A stretch of 64,000 nt of DNA from Cryomorphaceae bacterium (GTDB taxonomy: Bacteria; Bacteroidota; Bacteroidia; Flavobacteriales_D; Crocinitomicaceae): NCBI GenBank assembly GCA_027483605.1, contig JAIXUE010000002.1, forward strand, positions 44,800 through 108,799, read 5' to 3'. Under the pieces are notes generated by a model. The model saw nothing but the letters and a program-made list of their open reading frames with translations, searched no databases and was not told where the DNA came from. Made by a program: the position numbers and the translations under genes. Shown here piece by piece: positions 18,826 to 27,895 of the stretch. Numbering within the stretch: position 1 is the stretch's first letter; every line of letters starts with the position of its first letter.

Positions 18826-20694
18826 GTGAGTCAACTTTTTAAGATGGTCCTGGGTTTGGTAAGTGCCACGCTCTTTTGCACCACTACCCAAGCCCAACTA
18901 AAACAAATTCAATCCGAGCACTTGCTGCCCAAAGATGCCGTAACGGTATTTAGCATCAACAACATCAGTTTGCTGCAAAAGATTTCCATGGACGAGCTAG
19001 TCAATTACGAATTCATGTCTGAGGTACACCAAGAACTTTTTGACGGTTCTACCTCAGGAAAAACGCTCAAAGATGCAGGGCTAGACTTCAATCAACGCTT
19101 GAATCTTTTTTATGGCAAAACCAATACCCATGAACTTACTGGATTTACTTTTGGGGTTGCCGACAAAGCAGCATTATTTGAAGTCTTTGACGATTTTCAA
19201 GTTGTTCAGAGTCCTTTAGTGGGGCTAGAAATTTACGGCACCTTCTTTAATCAATTGCTGATCAAAGACAACAAAGCTATTCTCATCAGAATCGAGCCCA
19301 CCATGGAACACATCGATGCTGTTACGGACTCCATTTGGTATGCTAGAGGCAACGAAATGCCTTTTGACTTTTTTGAAGAAGCCCCACAAGAAGAACAAAT
19401 TCTAAACGAACAAACCTACGAAGACAACCCAAATACCAATGTTTTCCCTGAAGCCACCGAAAATCCAGCAGTAAAAAATTACTACGAACTCCGCGACAGC
19501 GTTCAGGTCATTCTCCAACAGGCTGAGTTAGCGCGTGTCATCGACGAGATTTTTGTAAAAGGTGTCAATCTCTATCACTTTGATCCTCGTTTTGCTGCCC
19601 AGCTCACCCACAACGCCGAAGGTGTTTTTTACCTAGATAACGCCCGAAATCTAGATAAATCAGAGGGTTTGTGGTATTTTCAGACTGTCTTACCTACACT
19701 TTACAAGGACATTCAAGAATTGTATGCCGGAAACGTCATTCTCGGGGATCTCTTCCTGCGAGACAACAAAGTCGACTTTGAAGTAGAAGCGCAATACGGA
19801 CCAGCACTTGGCAGTATTTATGCCCAAATGAATGATGCCAAATTTGACCAAAACGTGTTGGCTTATATCCCCGCTGAAAGCCCTGCTTACTTTACTTACA
19901 ACATCAACCTAGAGCAAGCTTACGAACAAGCATATAAGGTGTTGCTTCCTTTGCTTAGCGATGAGAAAAACGCTCAAATCGCTATGAACGTGCTCACCCT
20001 TGAGTTGCTAAATGAGTTCATCAACAAAGATGCCTTATTTGATACCTACAAAGGCAGTATGTTCGGTACTTTCAATGGCATCAAAAAAGTCAAAACCAAA
20101 AAAATAGACTTTAGTTACGACGAAGAAACCTTCGCCTATCAAGAAACAGAAACAGAAACAGAAGCAGAAATGCCCATTTTTACTTTGGGTTTCTCAACTG
20201 CCAGAGCCGATGTACCTGAATTAGTACTCAAGCACATGGCGCGCCTGAGTTCTCGGATTCAGCGTTTTGAAAATTACTGGCGCATAGACAACGCAATTTT
20301 AGATGCAGCGCCGCTTTATATCCTTAACACGGGTAAGCTCCTGATCTTCACCAACGACGAAGACCTGGCTAGATTGCATCCTAAAGGATATGGCAAAGGA
20401 GCGCTTTCAAAAGCCGACCGCAAGGCAGCACGCAAAAGCGGATTTATGTATGGCTCTGTTGACATCCCCAAAACACTTGATGGTTTTCCAACAGAGGTGC
20501 TCACACCGCGCAATGCCGAAATTGTTTCGTCATTAAAAGGTAAGTCAGGTCAAATTATCCTGACCTCATCTGAAACCAATGCCGAGCACACAAATTTCAA
20601 AATGAGTTACACATTTGAGGGGACAGAATCTACGGGCAAGCATTTGCTCGACCTCGTCAATTCGCTATATCTCATCTACACATTGAATCCGTAA
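18826..20694 (+). CDS. Exported DUF4836-like protein of unknown function
   Basis: The 622-residue frame starts with GTG (an ATG six codons later is an alternative). It has a signal peptide ending in T-Q-A-Q and no lipobox. The first domain runs L-L-P-K-D-A-V-T-V-F-S-I-N, then a G-L-D-F-N-Q-R-L-N-L-F segment near 95; a Glu-rich linker (about 180-215) precedes the second half. This two-part layout resembles the DUF4836 family of Bacteroidota envelope proteins, whose role is unknown. The next gene, 3 bases downstream, appears to be a diverged relative. The family call is moderate. Confidence 0.75.
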   Translation: MSQLFKMVLGLVSATLFCTTTQAQLKQIQSEHLLPKDAVTVFSINNISLLQKISMDELVNYEFMSEVHQELFDGSTSGKTLKDAGLDFNQRLNLFYGKTNTHELTGFTFGVADKAALFEVFDDFQVVQSPLVGLEIYGTFFNQLLIKDNKAILIRIEPTMEHIDAVTDSIWYARGNEMPFDFFEEAPQEEQILNEQTYEDNPNTNVFPEATENPAVKNYYELRDSVQVILQQAELARVIDEIFVKGVNLYHFDPRFAAQLTHNAEGVFYLDNARNLDKSEGLWYFQTVLPTLYKDIQELYAGNVILGDLFLRDNKVDFEVEAQYGPALGSIYAQMNDAKFDQNVLAYIPAESPAYFTYNINLEQAYEQAYKVLLPLLSDEKNAQIAMNVLTLELLNEFINKDALFDTYKGSMFGTFNGIKKVKTKKIDFSYDEETFAYQETETETEAEMPIFTLGFSTARADVPELVLKHMARLSSRIQRFENYWRIDNAILDAAPLYILNTGKLLIFTNDEDLARLHPKGYGKGALSKADRKAARKSGFMYGSVDIPKTLDGFPTEVLTPRNAEIVSSLKGKSGQIILTSSETNAEHTNFKMSYTFEGTESTGKHLLDLVNSLYLIYTLNP

Positions 20695-20697
20695 ACA

Positions 20698-22026
20698 ATG
20701 TATCGCAAGTTTCTGACACTCGTCCTGATCGCCGGTAGTCTTGGCTTGGTCTTATTTGTCAAATCATTTTTATTTGAGCAACCTAAAACTCCGCGTTTAC
20801 TCGACAGACTTCCGAGTGCTGATTTCTTGGCAAAGGCCAATATTTTGGAGCTTGCCAAAGAAACCAATTCGCTGCTTCAATACAACAAACTCTCCATGCG
20901 GGACTTCACCACCTATGAGTTTCTCTTAGGGCAAGGAAAGCAATACGGAATTGATCTAGAATCCAACCTCTATCTTTTTGCTAACGAAAATGGAAATTGG
21001 GGAGCACTCATTCGCCTAACAGATTCTTCAAAAGTCCATATTGGTATGGAGCGCTTGTCTAAGTTTGCCGCTCTACAAGATTCAGTAGTGGGCGGTAACA
21101 AATTTTATTACATCCAAAAAGAACAGTCTTACTTGCATTATGGAAAAGATTACGCCCTGATTTATCAAGGAAATGATTTTATTCGAACTTTGAATCAAGT
21201 GGTTTCTGCTCACTATGGTGCACAGCAAAAAGTGTGGAAAGAATTTCTAAGGCAAAAGCAATTTAAAAACGAACACCTCGTTATTTATGCCAATTGGCCT
21301 AAATTGAAGCGTTTTGATATCCAAACAGCAATGTTTGCCCACGACAGCGATTCGCTTGGTTTTCGTCTCAAGAGTTATATCAAAAAACGCACACCGCTTT
21401 ATTTTTCACTCAAGCGTTCTGGCTTGAGTTACAAAAGTGATCTTCAAACCGACCGACTTATTGATATTCACTTAGATGTCCGTGAATTTAAGCAGCAAAA
21501 ACAAGATTCAGTCTATGTGCAACTCGCTCAGTTGAGTCGAAAAATTGGTTTCCCATTTGAGCGTTTCATGGCTGCCTGGAACGGTGATCTTGTTTATCAA
21601 GAAGGAGGAAAGCAAATTCAAGAAGTGCGTTTCATTGAAACGATTCTAGACGACGACTTCAACGAAACAGAAGTAGAGCGCTTGCGCTACGACACCGTCG
21701 CAGGATTTGCGGTGCTGGCTTCCTTGAATCGATCAGGACCTCAATTTATCGGTAAATTGGCTCAAAAAGGCCTCTTGCGCGAAGACGAAAACGGTTATCG
21801 CTTTTTGTTTTCTCCCTTACTGCATTTCCAAAAATCTGGTCCTTATTACCAGTACTTTTCAGCAGCTACTTCGCCGCGCGTAGTGCGCAGTAAGCAAAAC
21901 CAAGTGCTCTGGAAGTATAAAGGCACGAAGTACTACTTTAAAATCGACAAACTGACGCGTTACGAAATCTTTGGCAGCCTTCAGGTGCCGGTAAGATCTA
22001 TTCTCAGGCGCAATAAATTAATTTAG
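20698..22026 (+). CDS. Membrane-anchored protein related to its upstream neighbour
   Basis: The 442-residue protein has an N-terminal signal anchor (about 5-26) and then a domain laid out like the upstream protein: L-L-D-R-L-P-S-A-D-F-L near 35, a helical part, and G-I-D-L-E-S-N-L-Y-L-F near 83, where the neighbour has G-L-D-F-N-Q-R-L-N-L-F. I infer an old tandem duplication with loss of the neighbour's acidic linker. Its function is unknown. The 3-base gap implies co-translation. It is convergent with dusB. Confidence 0.75.
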   Translation: MYRKFLTLVLIAGSLGLVLFVKSFLFEQPKTPRLLDRLPSADFLAKANILELAKETNSLLQYNKLSMRDFTTYEFLLGQGKQYGIDLESNLYLFANENGNWGALIRLTDSSKVHIGMERLSKFAALQDSVVGGNKFYYIQKEQSYLHYGKDYALIYQGNDFIRTLNQVVSAHYGAQQKVWKEFLRQKQFKNEHLVIYANWPKLKRFDIQTAMFAHDSDSLGFRLKSYIKKRTPLYFSLKRSGLSYKSDLQTDRLIDIHLDVREFKQQKQDSVYVQLAQLSRKIGFPFERFMAAWNGDLVYQEGGKQIQEVRFIETILDDDFNETEVERLRYDTVAGFAVLASLNRSGPQFIGKLAQKGLLREDENGYRFLFSPLLHFQKSGPYYQYFSAATSPRVVRSKQNQVLWKYKGTKYYFKIDKLTRYEIFGSLQVPVRSILRRNKLI

Positions 22027-22048
22027 TCAGGTCTGGATTAGGTGTAAA

Positions 22049-23041
22049 TCAAGCGAAAATAAATTCGTCTTGGTGTGCCTCGATATAAGAAAGGATGCCT
22101 AAAATTTCATCGAGTTCTGCTGTCGTGACCAACCTTGTTCGGTAGTCCTTGAAATGTGAAATGCCTTTGAAATAATTGGTGTAGTGTCGCTTCATTTCGG
22201 CAATCCCTAACTTCGGGCCTTTCCACTTGATGCTCATGAGTAAATGCTCTCTGCAGGCCAAAACACGCTCTGATAGCGTGGGGCCAGCAAGTGTCTCACC
22301 AGTTTGGACATAATGCTTTATTTCTCTGAAAATCCAGGGGTAACCAATAGAGGCGCGGCCAATCATGACGCCATCAACGCCATAGCGGTTTTTATAAGTG
22401 AGTGCTTTTTCTGGACTATCAATATCGCCATTGCCAAAAACAGGGATGTGCATACGCGGGTTATTCTTGACCTCCGCAATCAAGGACCAATCGGCTTCAC
22501 CTTTATACATTTGCTTTCTGGTACGGCCGTGAATAGAGATAGCCTCAATGCCAATATCTTGTAGCCTTTCGGCGGCGTCTACCACATTTTTGGTGTCGTC
22601 GTCCCAGCCTAAGCGTGTTTTGACGGTAACCGGAAGTTTAGTGGCGTTGACAATTTCTTTGGTGAGGCGAACCATTTTTGGAATGTCTTGAAGCAGGCCT
22701 GCACCAGCACCTTTGCAAGTGACTTTTTTAACGGGGCAACCGTAGTTGATGTCGATGAGGTCTGGCTGAACGGCTTCAATGATTTGCGCAGATTGAACCA
22801 TACTTTCGGTTTCTGAACCAAAAATTTGGATGCCGATAGGGCGTTCGTATTCAAAAATATCTAGCTTTTGACGGCTTTTCGCGGCGTCGCGGATGAGGCC
22901 TTCCGAAGAAATGAATTCGGTGTACATGAGGTCGGCACCGTATTGCTTGCAGAGCGCACGGAAAGGCGGGTCAGAGACGTCTTCCATGGGCGCCAAGAGC
23001 AACGGGAAATCGCCGAGTTCGATATTGCGAATTTTTACCAT
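22049..23041 (-). CDS. dusB: tRNA-dihydrouridine synthase (DusB type)
   Basis: Dus enzymes reduce uridines of tRNA to dihydrouridine with FMN and NADPH. The 330-residue TIM-barrel protein shows the family start P-L-L-L-A-P-M-E-D-V-S-D-P-P-F-R, the catalytic Cys in D-I-N-Y-G-C-P near residue 98, the K-x-R-x-G-W-D motif near 142 (T-R-L-G-W-D), H-G-R-T-R near 172 and G-N-G-D-I near 205. It is the third gene of the minus-strand sprT-manC-dusB run, 14 bases after manC. Confidence 0.94.
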   Translation of the reverse strand: MVKIRNIELGDFPLLLAPMEDVSDPPFRALCKQYGADLMYTEFISSEGLIRDAAKSRQKLDIFEYERPIGIQIFGSETESMVQSAQIIEAVQPDLIDINYGCPVKKVTCKGAGAGLLQDIPKMVRLTKEIVNATKLPVTVKTRLGWDDDTKNVVDAAERLQDIGIEAISIHGRTRKQMYKGEADWSLIAEVKNNPRMHIPVFGNGDIDSPEKALTYKNRYGVDGVMIGRASIGYPWIFREIKHYVQTGETLAGPTLSERVLACREHLLMSIKWKGPKLGIAEMKRHYTNYFKGISHFKDYRTRLVTTAELDEILGILSYIEAHQDEFIFA

Positions 23042-23055
23042 CGTTTGCTACAATT

Positions 23056-24123
23056 TTAAAGCCCCATTGCTTTGAGGTATTCTTTGAGCTTTTGTTCGTT
23101 GCTGAGCTTGAGCACCATTAATTTGTCGGCGGTGTCTACAACGATGTAATCTTGGAGGCCATCTAGCAACACTGTTTTTTCTTTTGGCACATTGATCAAG
23201 CAGTTATTCGAATCAAATGCAAAAACGTTTTGGCCAATAATAGAATTTTGCTGTTCGTCTTTTTTGAGGTGGGTAGTGAGGCTGCCCCAAGTACCGAGGT
23301 CACTCCAGTCAAAATCGGCTAATACCATACTGACGTTTTGCGCTTTTTCCATGACGGCAAAGTCAATAGAGATGTCGGGGCAAGCGGCAAAGGCGTCTTT
23401 TAAGAAAGTGCCTTCTTGCGTGCTGCCATAAACGGCAGGTTGTGCAGTGAAAATGTTGTAAACATCGGTTTGGTGCTGTGCTAGCGCCTCGAGAATAACC
23501 GCTGCTTTCCAAACAAAAATTCCGGCATTCCAAAAAAAGTTGCCTGCCCGAAGGAATTCTTCGGCAGTGGCTAGGTTTGGTTTCTCTCTAAATTGGAGTA
23601 CTGCGCAGGCGCTTCCTTTTTGGGTTAGCGCTGATTTTTCAAACTCAATATAGCCGTAGCCGGTGTCGGGTCTAGTAGGCTCTATGCCGAGTGTAACAAG
23701 TTTGTCTTCTTGGGCGGTGTGCCAAGCGGTGCGGATAATTTCTTCGAAGCGTGCCTCATTGATGATGAGGTGATCTGCCGGTGAAATTAGTAAGGTGGCA
23801 TTGGGGTCGAGGGCCTGGATTTTGGCTGCAGCATAAGCAATACAGGGCGCAGTGTTTTTGCGTTCAGGCTCGCACAAAACTTGGCTGCTGGTGAGTTCGG
23901 GTAGTTGTTCGAGTACCAATGCTTCATAGGAAGTGTTGGTGAGGATGTAAATATTTTCTGCGGGAATAAATTTTTGCAAGCGCTCAAAAGTGAGTCGGAG
24001 CAAAGACTTTCCGATGCCGAGGACATCTAAAAATTGCTTTGGGTTTTCAGCAGTAGAAAGTGGCCAAAATCGGCTACCGACGCCGCCAGCCATGATGAGG
24101 CCATAGGTATGTTTGCTATTCAT
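23056..24123 (-). CDS. manC: Mannose-1-phosphate guanylyltransferase
   Basis: The enzyme makes GDP-mannose from mannose-1-phosphate and GTP for surface polysaccharides. The 355-residue protein has the signature G-G-V-G-S-R-F-W-P-L-S near residue 14, then P-K-Q-F, the E-P-E-R-K-N-T-A-P motif near 83 and S-P-A-D-H near 115. It lacks the isomerase half found in bifunctional ManC proteins, which is usual in this phylum. Its start overlaps the end of the sprT-like gene by 8 bases. Confidence 0.92.
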   Translation of the reverse strand: MNSKHTYGLIMAGGVGSRFWPLSTAENPKQFLDVLGIGKSLLRLTFERLQKFIPAENIYILTNTSYEALVLEQLPELTSSQVLCEPERKNTAPCIAYAAAKIQALDPNATLLISPADHLIINEARFEEIIRTAWHTAQEDKLVTLGIEPTRPDTGYGYIEFEKSALTQKGSACAVLQFREKPNLATAEEFLRAGNFFWNAGIFVWKAAVILEALAQHQTDVYNIFTAQPAVYGSTQEGTFLKDAFAACPDISIDFAVMEKAQNVSMVLADFDWSDLGTWGSLTTHLKKDEQQNSIIGQNVFAFDSNNCLINVPKEKTVLLDGLQDYIVVDTADKLMVLKLSNEQKLKEYLKAMGL

Positions 24124-24736
24124 TTGAGAGAGGTGTTATGGCAGCAAGCGCATGAATTAAAAAAATGCGCTTGGTGTCAAATTCGGTACAAAGATAACGA
24201 GTTCTGCGGAGTTCACCTTTAATGAACTGTTTGTTGTTCAGTAGAAAATGCGAGTTTTTAGGCAGGGATTCTAATGTGATTTCCGTGTTTTGATCAAAAG
24301 TCCGCAATACCCGACTCAATTGTACGTCTGCGCCACTAGAAGCCTTGAGTCTTACAAAACTTTTTTCGAGTACTTGATGAAGTTCTTGCGGTAAGGCGCG
24401 GCTTTCTAATAAGGGTAAGAGGCGCTGCCTAAATGCGGTTTTCCATTCGTGTCCGTGGGCAGGGACTCTATGGCCATATTGTCTAAAGGTGTCGAGGTGG
24501 GCAATTTCGTGTAAGGAAGTAATTAAAAAACTGTAAGGGTTGAGGTCGCCGTTAATGGTAATGATGGGTTTTGTTTGCAGCGGATGTGTTCGAAAATCAC
24601 CAAGCTTTGTTTTGCGTCCGGGGACGATCTTAAACTGAACCCCTGCGGCTAAAATACAGTCTGCTAAATAGGGTGCAAATACTGCTGGTACAAATTTTTC
24701 AAGGGTATCAATGAAGTGTTGTCGCTTTGACTGCAT
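24116..24736 (-). CDS. SprT-like zinc metalloprotease-family protein
   Basis: The 206-residue protein (from the ATG at 24736) carries the SprT-type zinc site H-E-I-A-H at 76-80, followed by a third ligand in H-G-H-E-W-K near 94-98. The family includes SPRTN/SprT peptidases, linked in eukaryotes to cleavage of DNA-protein crosslinks; bacterial roles are not settled. I chose this start because the longer frame extends across the divergent mlaE start region, and a -7 box (24742-24749) ends 5 bases upstream of this ATG. First gene of the run with manC and dusB. Confidence 0.85.
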   Translation of the reverse strand: MQSKRQHFIDTLEKFVPAVFAPYLADCILAAGVQFKIVPGRKTKLGDFRTHPLQTKPIITINGDLNPYSFLITSLHEIAHLDTFRQYGHRVPAHGHEWKTAFRQRLLPLLESRALPQELHQVLEKSFVRLKASSGADVQLSRVLRTFDQNTEITLESLPKNSHFLLNNKQFIKGELRRTRYLCTEFDTKRIFLIHALAAITPLSNE

Positions 24737-24741
24737 GACCA

Positions 24742-24749
24742 CAAAAATA
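24742..24749 (-). promoter_or_regulatory. -7 box for the sprT-like gene (predicts a leaderless mRNA)
   Basis: TATTTTTG on the minus strand matches TAnnTTTG and lies 5 bases from the start codon. No -33 TTG at a suitable distance. Confidence 0.45.
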
Positions 24750-24766
24750 ATGTTTAATTTAGCGTA

Positions 24767-25510
24767 GTGAATCTTCTCAAACAGTTCGGTCAGTACATGC
24801 TTATGCTTGGCGTCGTCTTTTCTAGGCCTGATCGCTGGCGGTTTTTTTGGAAGCATACACTTTTAGAAATCGAACAAATCGGCATCAACTCTCTGCCAAT
24901 TGTTGCACTTATGTCAACATTTATGGGCGCAGTTATCGCTTTGCAAACCGCCTCGAGTATGGAAAGCCCTTTGCTGCCCGACTACACAGTTGGTTTCATC
25001 ACGCAATCGAGTACCATTCTTGAATTTTCCCCAACCATTATATCTCTTATTCTCGCGGGCAAGGTCGGTTCGAATGTCGCCTCTGAAATCGGCACCATGC
25101 GCGTTACCGAACAAATCGATGCCTTAGAAATTATGGGAGTCAACTCACTTAATTTTTTAATCCTACCTAAAATAACTGCAGCATTAGTGTTTTTTCCTGT
25201 GTTGGTGATTTTCTCTATGGCGCTTTCTATGTTTGGTGGTTGGTTGGCTTTGTTGGTCTCAGATCTCACCACTACCGAAATCTATATTATGGGTATTCGT
25301 TCCTTCTTTAATCCTTTTCACATCACTTACGCCCTTACCAAAACACTTGTTTTTGGCTTTCTGATTGTCAGCATAGCATCGTTTTATGGTTATTATGTGA
25401 AAGGCGGCTCTTTAGATGTTGGTCGCGCTTCTACACAGGCTGTCGTGAGTGGCAGTATCGCTATTCTCATCGCCAATTTTATTCTTACCCAACTCATGCT
25501 GCTCTCATGA
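24767..25510 (+). CDS. mlaE: MlaE-type ABC transporter permease
   Basis: The 247-residue protein starts with GTG and has about five hydrophobic segments. MlaE permeases move phospholipids between inner and outer membranes with MlaF. The family's core motif is readable as G-K-V-G-S-N-V-A-S-E-I-G-T-M-R-V-T-E-Q-I near residue 102, the E-I-G-x-M coupling helix region. The start is divergent from the sprT-like gene, 30 bases away. It overlaps mlaF by 4 bases. An mlaD-type MCE gene is not in this window. Confidence 0.92.
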   Translation: MNLLKQFGQYMLMLGVVFSRPDRWRFFWKHTLLEIEQIGINSLPIVALMSTFMGAVIALQTASSMESPLLPDYTVGFITQSSTILEFSPTIISLILAGKVGSNVASEIGTMRVTEQIDALEIMGVNSLNFLILPKITAALVFFPVLVIFSMALSMFGGWLALLVSDLTTTEIYIMGIRSFFNPFHITYALTKTLVFGFLIVSIASFYGYYVKGGSLDVGRASTQAVVSGSIAILIANFILTQLMLLS

Positions 25511-26274
25511 TAGAAGTCAAGAAGGTCTCTAAAAGTTTCAATGGTCAGAAAGTACTTTTTGACATCGAACATGTTTTTGAGGAAGGGCAGGTCAATCTGA
25601 TCATTGGGCAATCAGGACAAGGTAAATCTGTTTTAGCCAAATGTATTGTTGGTCTATATGAACCAGACGAAGGACAAATTTTATTTGACAAGCGCAACTT
25701 TACTGACATGGACCGTGCACAACGCAGCAGCATTCGTCAAGAAATCGGCATGCTCTTTCAGGGCGCTGCTCTTTTTGACTCCATGACCGTTGAACAAAAT
25801 GTCATGTTTCCTCTACAGATGTTTACCAACATGACCAAAGCCGAAATTCAGGCCAGAACTGACTTTTGTTTAGAGCGTGTCAATTTGGCTGGCCGCAATA
25901 AATTATTGCCCTCTGAATGCAGTGGCGGAATGCAAAAGCGCGTTGGAATTGCAAGAGCAATTTCCATGAATCCGCGATATTTATTTTGTGATGAACCCAA
26001 CTCCGGACTCGACCCTAAAACATCAATTGTCATTGATAAACTCATTCGAGACATCACCAAGGAATATAAAATTACGACCGTCGTGATCACCCATGACATG
26101 AACAGCGTCATGGAAATTGGCGACCACATCCTTTTTATTCATCAGGGTAAAAAATGGTGGGAAGGCGATCGCCACTCTATTATCAACGCAACGAATCCCG
26201 AGATTGAGAGTTTCGTTTATGCGTCCTCCTTCATGAAAGAAATACGCACACAACTGCAAAAAAAAGCGCTGTAA
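25507..26274 (+). CDS. mlaF: MlaF-type ABC transporter ATP-binding protein
   Basis: The 255-residue ATPase has Walker A G-Q-S-G-Q-G-K-S at 34-41, a Q-loop (M-L-F-Q-G-A-A-L-F-D near 86, typical of the MlaF/Mkl group), the signature S-G-G-M-Q-K-R near 139, Walker B Y-L-F-C-D-E-P and the H-loop T-H-D. It energises MlaE for lipid transport. The 4-base ATGA overlap implies translational coupling. Confidence 0.93.
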   Translation: MIEVKKVSKSFNGQKVLFDIEHVFEEGQVNLIIGQSGQGKSVLAKCIVGLYEPDEGQILFDKRNFTDMDRAQRSSIRQEIGMLFQGAALFDSMTVEQNVMFPLQMFTNMTKAEIQARTDFCLERVNLAGRNKLLPSECSGGMQKRVGIARAISMNPRYLFCDEPNSGLDPKTSIVIDKLIRDITKEYKITTVVITHDMNSVMEIGDHILFIHQGKKWWEGDRHSIINATNPEIESFVYASSFMKEIRTQLQKKAL

Positions 26275-26300
26275 TTCGCTTAATTTTTTCTTTTCTCTTA

Positions 26301-26329
26301 TTGTAATATTGATTTCTTTCTTATCTTTG
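26301..26329 (+). promoter_or_regulatory. Promoter for tRNA-Leu
   Basis: TTG (26301-26303), an 18-base spacer and TATCTTTG (26322-26329) fit the Bacteroidota consensus. The predicted start near 26335 gives a tRNA leader of about 43 bases. Confidence 0.7.
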
Positions 26330-26377
26330 CAACCCCTACGGGGTCTTATACAAACGGTATAAGCAAAACATAAAATT

Positions 26378-26459
26378 GCGGATGTGGTGAAATTGGTAGA
26401 CACGCCAGACTTAGGATCTGGTGCCGAGAGGTGTGCGGGTTCGAGTCCCTCCATCCGCA
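26378..26459 (+). tRNA. tRNA-Leu(UAG)
   Basis: The 82-base cloverleaf has a 7-bp acceptor stem (26378-26384 with 26452-26458), a D-arm with T-G-G-T, a 5-bp anticodon stem around the loop CTTAGGA with anticodon TAG at 26412-26414, a variable arm longer than in class I tRNAs and the T-loop GTTCGAGTCC. The long variable arm and anticodon identify leucine (CUN codons). The CCA end is not encoded. Confidence 0.97.
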
Positions 26460-26461
26460 CT

Positions 26462-26497
26462 AAGGCCTCGTTGGTTCAACGAGGCCTTTTTTTTTAA
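26462..26497 (+). terminator. Rho-independent terminator after tRNA-Leu
   Basis: A perfect 12-bp stem (26462-26473 with 26477-26488), a 3-base loop and about ten T residues immediately follow the tRNA. Confidence 0.9.
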
Positions 26498-26522
26498 ATA
26501 TTAGGCTTAACAAAACGATCGC

Positions 26523-27866
26523 ATGAAAATTACACGTCAAGAAATCGATGCCCAAAATGGCGTATTAAAAGTAGAAATTGCAGCAGCTGACTACCAAAGC
26601 AAGGTCAAAGCAGCGCTTGATAAATACCGTAAAACGGCCAAAATCCCTGGTTTCCGTCCAGGTCATGTACCTGCTGGTCTCATCCAAAAACAATATGGCA
26701 AGTCAGTATTGTTAGAAGAACTCAATAAAATTACCAACGACGCTTTGTATCGATACGTCATCGACGAAAAACTCGAACTCCTTGGCAATCCACTTCCAAT
26801 AGAAAATGGCGTTGAAGGTAGTTTCGATGCTCCTCAAGACTTCACATTTAGTTACGAAATCGGCTACAGCCCTTCTTTTGAGTTGCCCATTTCATCCAAG
26901 ACAAAAATGGAGTATCATAGCGTCAAAATTGATAAAAAACTCCTCGACAAACAAACCGAAGACCTCCGTCGTCGTTATGGCAAACTCATTTCCTCTGCCG
27001 AGGTAAGCGATAAAGACATGGTCATGGGTAAATTCGAAGAACTCGACGCCAATGGCGTGAAAGAAGGCGGCATTAGCCACTCGACTACTATTTCCATGGA
27101 ATTCCTCGAAAACAAAAAAGGCAGCAAACTTTTGATTGGTAAAAAAATCAATGATGCCTTTGAACTCGATCTTACACTTGTTTCTAAAGGTCCGGAAGAT
27201 GCCGCAGCTATGTTGGGTTTATCACCAGAAGCCTACGCTGAGCTCGATGCTAAATTTCAGTTTACCGTTAACGACATCAAACGCATGGAAATGGCAGAAC
27301 TCAACGAAGAGCTTTTCCAAAAGTTATTTGGCGACGAAGTAAAAACGGAAGCCGAAATGAACAAACGCATCGAGGAAGACCTCGCGCGCATGTTCGAAGA
27401 AGACGCCGATCGTTTGTTTACCAAAAAAGTATTTGACATGCTCTTCGCCGAGACCAAAATGAGTTTCCCAGAGGCTTTCTTGAAAAGATGGATCAAATCT
27501 TCTTCTGAAAAGCCAGTTTCCGACGAAGACCTCGATCGCGAATTCGACGCTTACCTCAATTCTTTGAAGTGGCAGCTGATTCAAACCAAAATTTTCAAAG
27601 ACAACAACATCCAACTCACCAACGAGGAAGTCATCAACTTCACCAAATCTTTGGTGATTGGCAACTATGCACAATATGGTTTGCCGGCCCCAGACGACGC
27701 CGAACTGACCGAAACTGCTAAGCGCTTATTGCAAAATAAAGAGCAAGCCAATGGTATTTACGACCGTTTAGCTGAAGGAAAGCTCACCGCCTATTTTAAA
27801 AGTACGGTAACTTTGTCCAAAAAAGAACTGCCCTACGACGATTTCGTAGCCCTAGCACAAGCCTAA
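26523..27866 (+). CDS. tig: Trigger factor (ribosome-associated chaperone, peptidyl-prolyl isomerase)
   Basis: Trigger factor binds nascent chains at the ribosome exit. The 447-residue protein has the N-terminal ribosome-binding signature G-F-R-P-G-H-V-P near residue 42, a weakly conserved central PPIase-type domain (about 150-240) and a helical C-terminal chaperone domain. No promoter is obvious in the 25 bases after the tRNA terminator, so expression may depend on read-through from the tRNA promoter or on an unseen site. Confidence 0.9.
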   Translation: MKITRQEIDAQNGVLKVEIAAADYQSKVKAALDKYRKTAKIPGFRPGHVPAGLIQKQYGKSVLLEELNKITNDALYRYVIDEKLELLGNPLPIENGVEGSFDAPQDFTFSYEIGYSPSFELPISSKTKMEYHSVKIDKKLLDKQTEDLRRRYGKLISSAEVSDKDMVMGKFEELDANGVKEGGISHSTTISMEFLENKKGSKLLIGKKINDAFELDLTLVSKGPEDAAAMLGLSPEAYAELDAKFQFTVNDIKRMEMAELNEELFQKLFGDEVKTEAEMNKRIEEDLARMFEEDADRLFTKKVFDMLFAETKMSFPEAFLKRWIKSSSEKPVSDEDLDREFDAYLNSLKWQLIQTKIFKDNNIQLTNEEVINFTKSLVIGNYAQYGLPAPDDAELTETAKRLLQNKEQANGIYDRLAEGKLTAYFKSTVTLSKKELPYDDFVALAQA

Positions 27867-27895
27867 TTTGTTTAGGTTTTCTTGTTGAGACAAAC

